DNA from: UBA5070 sp035913415
GTDB taxonomy: Bacteria > Fibrobacterota > Fibrobacteria > UBA5070
Direction of reading: 5' to 3'
Length of the DNA stretch: 5,879 bases
NCBI GenBank assembly: GCA_035913415.1
Contig: JAMIIV010000222.1
Location: 1-5,879 of the forward strand
Shown: positions 1-5,879 of the stretch, piece by piece
How positions within the stretch are numbered: position 1 is the first letter of the stretch
Layout of the letters: the number at the start of each line of letters is the position of its first letter
Program-made: the position numbers and the translations under genes
Notes under the pieces: generated by a model
Databases searched by the model: none
Told to the model about the DNA's origin: nothing
What the model saw: the letters and a program-made list of their open reading frames with translations, nothing else

Positions 1-23
1 CGAGACCCACGCGGTGGGTCTCG
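1..23. repeat. Perfect 10-bp inverted repeat (hairpin)
   Basis: CGAGACCCAC is followed by a 3-nt loop and its exact reverse complement, giving a very stable stem. It lies about 130 bp beyond the stop of the minus-strand operon, so on that strand it could end transcription. The bases that would show a T-tract lie outside the window, and on the plus strand none follows. An alternative imperfect hairpin shares its right arm: 13-17 and 21-24 pair with 30-38, with a 3-nt bulge at 18-20. The two folds are mutually exclusive. It may equally be part of a dispersed extragenic palindrome. Confidence 0.7.
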
Positions 24-100
24 ACAGGCTCGACCACCGGGGTGCGATTATGACCACCAAGCGACAGGATCGAACGCGGGGATAAAGAATCGACCGCCGG
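22..100. repeat. Degenerate direct repeats in intergenic DNA
   Basis: A 21-base unit at 22-42 (CGACAGG, then a variable base, TCGA, a C-rich stretch and GGGG) recurs at 62-81 with few mismatches and one missing base. Its middle part, TCGACCRCCGG, recurs again at 90-100 with one mismatch to 30-40. The first two copies are 40 bp apart. I read no ORF across them. They look like decayed copies of a short dispersed extragenic repeat, and function is unknown. Confidence 0.5.
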
Positions 101-920
101 ACAATTCCGACGCCAATTCAACACATTCTGATCATCAAACCGGTCTAGGCATCAGCCCAGGTTGTCGATCGGCAACCCCACCAGGAAGGTGGAGCCGCGA
201 CCGCGGACGCCTTCGACGAGAATGCGGCCACCGTGCAGTTCGATGAAGAACTTCGCGATGGCCAGACCCAGCCCGTGTCCGTTCTGATCGCCCGTGTCGC
301 CGCGACGAAAGCGTTCGAAGATGGCCAGGCGCTTCTCGGGGGAGATGCCGGGGCCTTGATCGGTGATCGCCACCCGGATTTCGTCCTCGTCCCGCTCCAG
401 ACCGATGTGGATCTCGCCGCCATGCGGGGAGAATTTGATCGCATTGCCCAACACGTTGGAGAAGGCACGCGAGAGAAGGTCGGCGTCGACAGGGTGATGA
501 ATGGACTCGGAAGGCCATTTCACATCGATACGGACCCGCTTGGCCTCGGCCAGCCCTTGGAGAGAACGGACCGCTTCCTGGACCACATGAAGCAGGTCGG
601 TCTCCAGAAGACGTAGTCGGATGGAACCAGCGCGCACCTGCGCCGAGGTCAACACGTCCTCGGCCATGCGAATGAGGTTGGTGCAGTTGCGGTGGATGGT
701 GCGGATGGGCTCGAGTTGGCGGTCGTCGAGATCGCCCATCACTTTGTTCATCAGAAGTTCGGAATAGACCACGATCGCCGAAAGCGGGGAGCGGAGGTCG
801 TGGACCGCCATCTGGAAGAACTCCTCCTGGCGGCGCAGACGCTCCTCGGCCTCGTGGTAACGCTCTTCGGCCAGGCGCAATCGGGCTTCCAGCTCCAGCA
901 CCCGCAGGTCGACAAGATGA

Positions 921-2315
<1,395 letters not shown>

Positions 2316-2321
2316 GGGTCA
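2316..2321 (-). other. Kinase-regulator junction: TGA, one codon, ATG in one frame
   Basis: Read on the minus strand, the kinase ends ...CCC GAT TGA, followed by CCC and then the ATG of the regulator, all in a single reading frame. Only one stop codon and one sense codon separate the two proteins. The stop is TGA followed by C, a context known in E. coli to terminate relatively poorly. Termination and reinitiation is the simplest reading; low-level readthrough giving a kinase-receiver fusion is possible. Confidence 0.6.
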
Positions 2322-3509
2322 ATCGGGTTGGGGAAGGTGGATGTCGAACCGTGTGCCGCGCCCCGGCTCGGAGGTGACGAACAGGTTGCCCCCGTGGAGT
2401 TCGACGATCTTGCGCACGATCGCCAACCCGAGGCCTGTTCCGTTCTCCTTGGTCGTGAAGAAAGGATTAAAAACATCCGAGAGCATTTCGGGAGGAATTC
2501 CCTTCCCATCGTCTTCCACGCCCAAGATGAGAAGCCCGGTGGCGCGCCGGGCGGAAAGGCGCAGGCTCCCCCGCCCCGACATGGCCTGGAGGGCGTTGCG
2601 CAGGAGATTCAGCATGACCTGCTGCAGCTTTTCGGGGTCGAAACGGCCCGATCCGGCTTCGGGATCGACGCTCACCTGGACGTCAAGATCATCCACTTCC
2701 AGCGAAGGGGCTTCCAGACGAGCCCAGCCGGCCATGTCTTCCAGCCACTCCGCGACGTCCACGATGCGGTGGCGCGTCTCCATGGGGCGGGTGTAGACCA
2801 GCAGGTTGGACACGATGCGATTGAGGGCTCCGACCCCCTCGACGATGCGTCCCACCAGGGCACGCCGGGGATCGGAAACCTCGATGTCGCGTTCGAGCAA
2901 CCGCGCGAACCCGCCGATGCCGCCCAGCGGATTGCGGATTTCGTGGGCCACGGTCGCGGCCATCTCGCCCAATGCCACCAGGGTGCGGGTCTGGGAGAGC
3001 TCGCGCTCCATCTGCTTGAGCTGGGTCAGGTCGGAGAAGCTGGCGACCGCGCCCAGGCGGCGCCCGGCGGGATCCACCACGGCGGCGGTGGACAGGCCCA
3101 GCGGAAGGGGGGTTCCCAGGGAGCGCGTCCAGACCACTTCGACGTGGCGCAACGGCACACCCTCGCGCAGGGACTGCAGGAGGGGCTCGGTGAAATCCCC
3201 CTGGGCCGGGAACACGTCGGACAGATTCTGACCAATCGCTTCGAGGGGATCGAGCCGCAGGAGCTCGGAGGCGCGACCGTTGACCATCGTCACGCGCTGG
3301 TCGACATCGACCATGAGGACGCCGTCGTGGAAGCTGTCCAGGAGGCTTTCCAGCTCGGCGTTGCGGCGCTCGAGCTGGGAGTCGAGTTCGGCGACCCGGC
3401 GTTCGAGTCCCGCGTAGGCGTCGGAGAGCGTACGGACCCGCTCTTCGAACCAGTCGAAGATGGGAAGCAGAGCCTCGGGGACCGGGGGAAGCTCCAGGGA
3501 ACGGGTCAT
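2319..3509 (-). CDS. PAS-domain sensor histidine kinase, FlrB/FlgS/AtoS-like
   Basis: A 396-residue soluble kinase. An N-terminal coiled coil (about 20-58) leads to a PAS domain (about 55-165, beginning LLDSFHDGVLMVD). HisKA follows, with LGEMAATVAHEIRNPLGG and phospho-acceptor His189. The HATPase_c domain has N-box Asn301 and Asn305 (LLRNALQAM), G1 EDDGKGIP (332-339), NPFFTTK (348-354) and G2 NGTGLGLA (356-363), and ends with GRGTRFDIHLP. There is no hydrophobic segment, so it should sense a cytoplasmic state or partner. I chose the ATG at 3509 because it overlaps the upstream gene's TGA as ATGA and begins the conserved protein. The open frame continues to 4040, but that extension is an Arg/Gly-rich shadow of the upstream gene. 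It lies just before the NtrC-type regulator, almost certainly its partner. H-box and PAS layout match kinases paired with sigma-54 activators, including flagellar FlrB and FlgS; which process is served here is not shown. Confidence 0.94.
   Translation of the reverse strand: MTRSLELPPVPEALLPIFDWFEERVRTLSDAYAGLERRVAELDSQLERRNAELESLLDSFHDGVLMVDVDQRVTMVNGRASELLRLDPLEAIGQNLSDVFPAQGDFTEPLLQSLREGVPLRHVEVVWTRSLGTPLPLGLSTAAVVDPAGRRLGAVASFSDLTQLKQMERELSQTRTLVALGEMAATVAHEIRNPLGGIGGFARLLERDIEVSDPRRALVGRIVEGVGALNRIVSNLLVYTRPMETRHRIVDVAEWLEDMAGWARLEAPSLEVDDLDVQVSVDPEAGSGRFDPEKLQQVMLNLLRNALQAMSGRGSLRLSARRATGLLILGVEDDGKGIPPEMLSDVFNPFFTTKENGTGLGLAIVRKIVELHGGNLFVTSEPGRGTRFDIHLPQPD
3506..3509 (-). promoter_or_regulatory. 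ATGA stop-start overlap (translational coupling)
   Basis: The TGA of the small helical protein (3508-3506) shares two bases with the ATG of the PAS kinase (3509-3507). No Shine-Dalgarno precedes the kinase ATG, so ribosomes finishing the first gene probably reinitiate here. This links production of the two proteins and fixes the kinase start. Confidence 0.75.
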
Positions 3510-3949
3510 GTCCAGGACCGATGCATCAGGATGCGGTCTTCGACGGAACCCGACGCCGGAGCCAGACGCGCCAGGTAGGCCGTGGCCATGCCTTCCATCT
3601 GGTCTTCGACGGCCCGCAGGGACTCGAAGGCCGCCTGCAGCTCGCCCAGGGCCTGTTCGACCCGGGGATCGCGGAGGTCGCGATCGTGGCGTTCCTTGAC
3701 CCAGGCCTCGGTGAGGGGTTTCATCTGGACGCGCCCCTTGGCCAAGGCCTCCATGGCCTCGCGTTTTTCCGCCACCAGCGCCAGGAATTCTTCGTGCTCG
3801 AAATGCTCGCGCAGGCGCGCCAATCCTTCGGACTGGCGGTCCACCATCGAGCGGACCAGATCGGCTTCCGCACCGACCCGTTCGCGCAAGGTCTCGAGTT
3901 CTTCCTCGGTCACGCCCCCATGGTACCTCTCCGGTTTCCCTCTTGCCAT
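3506..3949 (-). CDS. Small helical protein, possibly FlgN-like chaperone
   Basis: A 147-residue acidic protein, rich in Glu, Leu, Ala and Arg, and predicted almost wholly helical. It has coiled-coil stretches at about 14-75 and 95-128 and a short loose tail (about 130-147) ending HRSWT. It has no signal peptide, membrane segment or cysteine. Length, a long N-terminal helix containing EKREAMEALAKG, a second helical block and a flexible tail resemble FlgN/FliT-type flagellar export chaperones, which keep hook-filament junction proteins soluble. This is a resemblance of shape and composition, with no diagnostic motif. First gene of the operon, overlapping the PAS kinase by 4 nt (ATGA). The ATG at 3949 has no Shine-Dalgarno. 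An in-frame GTG at 3913 would give 135 residues, start directly at the helical region, and has GGAGAGG 12 nt upstream; it is a serious alternative. It could also be a kinase accessory protein. Confidence 0.72.
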   Translation of the reverse strand: MARGKPERYHGGVTEEELETLRERVGAEADLVRSMVDRQSEGLARLREHFEHEEFLALVAEKREAMEALAKGRVQMKPLTEAWVKERHDRDLRDPRVEQALGELQAAFESLRAVEDQMEGMATAYLARLAPASGSVEDRILMHRSWT

Positions 3950-4096
3950 AGGGAAATGGAGTCGATTCCGCCCACCGATCCCGACAAGGGTTCCGGAGGT
4001 ATCCGATGCGGCTCTCGGCGTGCTCTACGCGAGCCCCCATTCCCCCGCTTCTCGCCTGCCCTATACTCGCTCCGAGGTTCCGGGTATCTTTTGCCG
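3950..4096. other. Divergent intergenic region
   Basis: This 147-bp stretch separates the minus-strand regulatory operon from plus-strand mqnC and must hold promoters for both. It contains a TATACT box facing mqnC (4062-4067) and an overlapping weak sigma-54-like match on the minus strand (4046-4061). A related pair of short sequences, TCCGGAGGTATCCG (3992-4005) and TCCGAGGTTCCG (4071-4082), differs by two single-base gaps. Frames stay open through it, but the composition is Arg/Pro/Ser-rich and unlike the genes. Confidence 0.6.
4062..4067 (+). promoter_or_regulatory. Putative -10 box for mqnC
   Basis: TATACT matches the sigma-70 -10 consensus at 5 of 6 positions, in otherwise GC-rich DNA, 29 bp before the proposed mqnC start. 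No good -35 hexamer is found 16-18 bp upstream. Transcription from it would begin near 4074 and leave a leader of only about 20 nt. Confidence 0.4.
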
Positions 4097-5146
4097 GTGA
4101 CCGACATCCAACCCATTCTCGACAAGGCCCTCGCGGGCATCCGACTCACCTTCGACGATGCGCACACGCTGCTGTCCAGTCCGGACTGGGCCCCCATGGT
4201 GCGGGTGGGCCACGCCTTGCGCCAGAAGAAGGTTTCGGCGGACACCGTCACCTGGACCGCCTTCCGGGTGATCAATTACACGAACTTCTGCACGGTCGAC
4301 TGCTCGTTCTGCTCGTTCAAGGACGAGATCGAATCGGACCGGGGGTACACGCTTTCCCTGGAGGAAGTCGAGAAGAAGACGATCGAGGCCCGCGACCTGG
4401 GCTGCGACGCCATCTTCTTCCAGGGCGGGGTCAACCCCAAACTTCCTCTCTCCTATTACACCGAAGCGTTCTCCCTGATCGCCCACCGCCACGGCATGCA
4501 CGTACGCGCCCTGTCCCCCGTGGAACTCTGGCGACTGGCCGAAAAGGAAGACATCTCGCTGGAATCCCTGCTGGAAATTCTCAAACGCGCCGGACTCGGC
4601 TCCGTGCCAGGCGCCGGGGCGGAAATCCTCACCGACCGCATGCGCGAGGTCCTGAGCCCCAAGAAGCTCTCGTGGCAGCAATGGTGCGAAGCCATGGGCG
4701 CCTGCCATCGCGCGGGCTTGCCCGGGTCGTGCAACATCGTGTTCGGATCCACCGAGACCGTCGACGACGTGGTGTCCCACCTGGGCTATCTGCGCGACCA
4801 ACAGGACCGCACACAAGGTTTCCTGTCGTTTGTGCCCTGGGTCTTCCAGCCGCAGACCAAGAATTTCCCCATCCGGCATGTCACGTCGTGGGAATACCTG
4901 CGCATGGTGGCCGTGGCGCGGATGTTCCTGGACAACATCCCCAACATCGAGGTTTCGATCATGGTGATGGGCAAGGAACTGGCCGAACTGGGCCTGTATG
5001 CCGGGGCCAACGACATCTCGAGCATCGTGATCGAGGAAAATGTGCTGGCCAGCCGCGGCCTGAAGACCATCCGCGCCGCGGAGCGATTCATCACCGAAGC
5101 AGGCTTCGTACCCCGGCGCCGGACGCTGGGCTACGAACTTCTATGA
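4097..5146 (+). CDS. mqnC: Cyclic dehypoxanthine futalosine synthase MqnC (radical SAM)
   Basis: A 349-residue radical SAM enzyme of the MqnC/MqnE/CofH family. MqnC cyclises dehypoxanthine futalosine in the futalosine pathway to menaquinone, in the cytoplasm, using a 4Fe-4S cluster and S-adenosylmethionine. The cluster motif CxxxCxxC is Cys65, Cys69, Cys72 (NYTNFCTVDCSFCSF). Other family landmarks in order are FFQGGVNPKL (107-116), PGAGAEILTDR (171-181), SPKK (187-190), FVPWVFQP (245-252) and GANDISSIVIEEN (303-315). The PW.FQP and IEEN segments favour MqnC over MqnE. The GTG at 4097 gives the N-terminus expected before ILDKALAG. A TTG at 4091 is also possible, and the frame is open back to 3521 only as antisense of the neighbour. 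No strong Shine-Dalgarno is seen; CGAGG at 4073-4077 is distant. Several residues usually conserved in MqnC differ (QGG followed by VN rather than HH; FGS where FGH is usual), so a diverged paralog is possible. No other menaquinone gene is adjacent. Confidence 0.85.
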   Translation: MTDIQPILDKALAGIRLTFDDAHTLLSSPDWAPMVRVGHALRQKKVSADTVTWTAFRVINYTNFCTVDCSFCSFKDEIESDRGYTLSLEEVEKKTIEARDLGCDAIFFQGGVNPKLPLSYYTEAFSLIAHRHGMHVRALSPVELWRLAEKEDISLESLLEILKRAGLGSVPGAGAEILTDRMREVLSPKKLSWQQWCEAMGACHRAGLPGSCNIVFGSTETVDDVVSHLGYLRDQQDRTQGFLSFVPWVFQPQTKNFPIRHVTSWEYLRMVAVARMFLDNIPNIEVSIMVMGKELAELGLYAGANDISSIVIEENVLASRGLKTIRAAERFITEAGFVPRRRTLGYELL

Positions 5147-5156
5147 GCTTCGACCC

Positions 5157-5184
5157 TTGAGATGCGCGCGGAATAGTCTAAATT
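5157..5184 (+). promoter_or_regulatory. Putative sigma-70-type promoter for rpsP-rimM
   Basis: TTGAGA (5157-5162, 5 of 6 to the -35 consensus) and TAAATT (5179-5184, 4 of 6 to the -10 consensus) are 16 bp apart in the short gap after mqnC. The -10 lies in a locally AT-rich patch. Transcription would start near 5191, leaving a leader of about 28 nt. I see no terminator between mqnC and rpsP, so readthrough from mqnC may add to expression. Confidence 0.45.
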
Positions 5185-5203
5185 TCCCGCTCTAGTCCAT
5201 TTC

Positions 5204-5209
5204 AGAGGA
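5204..5209 (+). promoter_or_regulatory. Ribosome binding site of rpsP
   Basis: AGAGGA lies 9 nt before the rpsP ATG at 5219. It is the clearest Shine-Dalgarno in the window, in keeping with a highly expressed ribosomal protein, and fixes the rpsP start. Confidence 0.7.
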
Positions 5210-5218
5210 AATAAGCCC

Positions 5219-5593
5219 ATGGCAACGATCTTCCGTCTTCAGAGAGGCGGCCGCAAGAACCGCAGCTACTTCCGCATCATGGTCGCCGACTCCGCGTTCA
5301 AGCGCGACGGTCGCTTCCTGGAAGAGGTCGGTTCCTACGACCCGCTGTCCAACCCCGCCCAGATCCGCATCAACGAGGCATCCGTCCTCGAGTGGCTCGC
5401 CAAGGGTGCTGTCCCCAGCGATACCGTGAAGTCCATCTTCCGTCGCCAAGGATTGCTCGCCAAGTACGAGGCCATCCTCTCCGGCCAGGATCCCGACAAG
5501 CTCCAGATCGAGATCAAGACCGAGAAGGCCAAGAAGCCCAGCCTCTCGAAGAAGGCTCAGGCCAAGGCCGAGAAGGCCGCCGCCGAAGCCTGA
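5219..5593 (+). CDS. rpsP: 30S ribosomal protein S16
   Basis: A 124-residue protein. The first roughly 85 residues are a standard bS16: IFRLQRGGRKNRSYFRIMVADS, written here as the segments IFRLQRGGRKN and YFRIMVADS (4-25), then KRDGRFLEEVGSYDPL (28-43), with the later motif WLAKGAVPSDTVKSI (59-73) ending in RRQGLL. S16 is a primary binding protein that helps assemble and stabilise the 5' and central domains of the small subunit. Beyond the core is a Lys/Ala/Glu-rich tail (about 100-124), longer than in the roughly 80-residue E. coli protein; such tails are common and probably disordered. It has its own likely promoter and a good ribosome binding site. rimM follows after 7 nt, as in many bacteria, but the small KH-domain gene often found between them is absent, as is ffh upstream. 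Confidence 0.98.
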   Translation: MATIFRLQRGGRKNRSYFRIMVADSAFKRDGRFLEEVGSYDPLSNPAQIRINEASVLEWLAKGAVPSDTVKSIFRRQGLLAKYEAILSGQDPDKLQIEIKTEKAKKPSLSKKAQAKAEKAAAEA

Positions 5594-5600
5594 CGCGCCC

Positions 5601-5879
5601 TTGGACGCCGCATTCCCCGATGGCTTCACCGCTGTCGGCAGGGTCCTGGCCCCTCACGGGGTCAGAGGCGACGTCAAGGTCGAGCCTCAGACATGGGATC
5701 CTCGTCGCATCCTTCGCATGAAGGAAGCGCACCTGTGGTCCCGAGGGCGCCTCGAGCGCCGCGCCATCGCAGCCGCACGGATCGCAGGACCCGTGTGGCT
5801 CGTGCGTTTTGAGGGATTCGACGCCCCCGAGACCGCCAAGATCCTCAATGGATCACTCTTGCTGGTTCCCGATGCCGAG
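5601..5879 (+). CDS. rimM: Ribosome maturation factor RimM (N-terminal part)
   Basis: An open frame of 93 codons that runs off the right edge. Translation from TTG at 5601 gives MDAAFPDGFTAVGRVLAPHG, followed by VRGDVKVEPQTWDP, the hallmark start of RimM (VGR...PHGVRGDVKV). Later LVRFEGFDAPETAKILNGSLLLVP matches the end of the RimM N-terminal beta-barrel, here at about residues 66-89; the C-terminal PRC-barrel is outside the window. RimM binds S19 and helps mature the head of the 30S subunit. TTG is the only plausible start: no in-frame ATG or GTG lies between the rpsP stop and the conserved VGR. It sits 7 nt after the rpsP stop with no clear Shine-Dalgarno, so translation is probably coupled to rpsP. 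trmD and rplS would be expected downstream. Confidence 0.93.
   Translation, partial: MDAAFPDGFTAVGRVLAPHGVRGDVKVEPQTWDPRRILRMKEAHLWSRGRLERRAIAAARIAGPVWLVRFEGFDAPETAKILNGSLLLVPDAE

Larger units (their letters stand above)
1..151. other. Intergenic region downstream of the regulatory operon
   Basis: No convincing coding sequence lies here on either strand. It holds the hairpin and degenerate repeats described separately. The rest (about 101-151) is lower in GC than the genes and has no clear promoter or terminator. Confidence 0.7.

Noticed and set aside
3957..3973. GG-N10-GC match on the plus strand upstream of mqnC
   Set aside because: Only the GG and GC dinucleotides fit the sigma-54 consensus, with neither half extended, and it is far from the mqnC start. 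Chance match in GC-rich DNA.
3510..4040. N-terminal extension of the PAS kinase frame back to 4040
   Set aside because: It overlaps the small helical gene in another frame and is Arg/Gly-rich. The ATGA overlap at 3506-3509 gives a natural start directly before the coiled coil and PAS domain.
3521..4096. N-terminal extension of the mqnC frame (starts at 3521 or 3956)
   Set aside because: Most is antisense to the small helical gene, and the rest is Arg/Pro/Ser-rich and unlike any MqnC N-terminus. The family starts close to ILDKALAG, which fits GTG 4097 or TTG 4091.
4061..4879. 272-codon minus-strand open frame opposite mqnC
   Set aside because: Antisense shadow of a well-supported enzyme gene, with no recognisable domain.
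4006..5160. 384-codon open frame on the plus strand overlapping mqnC
   Set aside because: It is the +1 shadow of mqnC, with Arg/His/Pro/Gly-rich composition. The mqnC frame carries the radical SAM cysteines.
5147..5218. Terminator between mqnC and rpsP
   Set aside because: I found no stem followed by a T-run on the plus strand in this gap.
5192..5629. Minus-strand open frame opposite rpsP (145 codons, Leu/Gly-rich)
   Set aside because: It is the complement of the Lys/Glu/Ala-rich S16 gene, and its hydrophobic look comes from that. rpsP is certain on the plus strand.

Overview
This is a GC-rich window (low-60s % GC by eye) from a bacterial chromosome. It has a dense minus-strand regulatory operon on the left and plus-strand housekeeping genes on the right. 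MqnC (futalosine route to menaquinone), cytoplasmic two-component kinases with an NtrC-class sigma-54 activator, and an rpsP-rimM pair suggest a Gram-negative bacterium outside the classical enterobacteria. Delta-proteobacterial lineages, Fibrobacterota, Acidobacteriota or similar would fit. The sequence alone does not settle the phylum.

Layout: positions 1-151 are non-coding and hold a perfect 10-bp hairpin plus degenerate copies of a CGACAGG-nTCGA-type repeat. Positions 152-3949 are a compact minus-strand operon, read right to left. Its order is a small helical FlgN-like protein (3949-3506), a PAS-containing histidine kinase (3509-2319, ATGA overlap), an NtrC-family response regulator with GAFTGA and Fis-type HTH (2315-921, 3-nt gap, same frame as the kinase), and a second short kinase without a sensor domain (952-152, overlapping the regulator). 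Every junction is an overlap or a gap of a few bases, so translation is probably coupled.

Positions 3950-4096 are a divergent intergenic region with a TATACT -10-like box facing right. Then come mqnC (4097-5146), a short gap with a sigma-70-like promoter and a good ribosome binding site, rpsP (5219-5593), and the start of rimM (TTG at 5601), which runs off the right edge.

How the genes work together: the first kinase probably senses a cytoplasmic signal through its PAS domain and phosphorylates Asp51 of the regulator, which then activates sigma-54 promoters elsewhere. The kinase/regulator pair resembles the FlrB/FlrC and FlgS/FlgR flagellar systems, and the FlgN-like first gene would fit that, but the flagellar link is inference. 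The second kinase may be an extra phosphate donor, a phosphatase or an unrelated branch. The plus-strand genes are ordinary metabolism (menaquinone) and ribosome biogenesis (S16 and its assembly factor RimM). I see no mobile element, CRISPR array, tRNA or rRNA. Nothing here is convincingly a new system. The points most worth checking are the kinase-regulator junction, the kinase-regulator-kinase arrangement, the diverged MqnC and the left-edge repeats.
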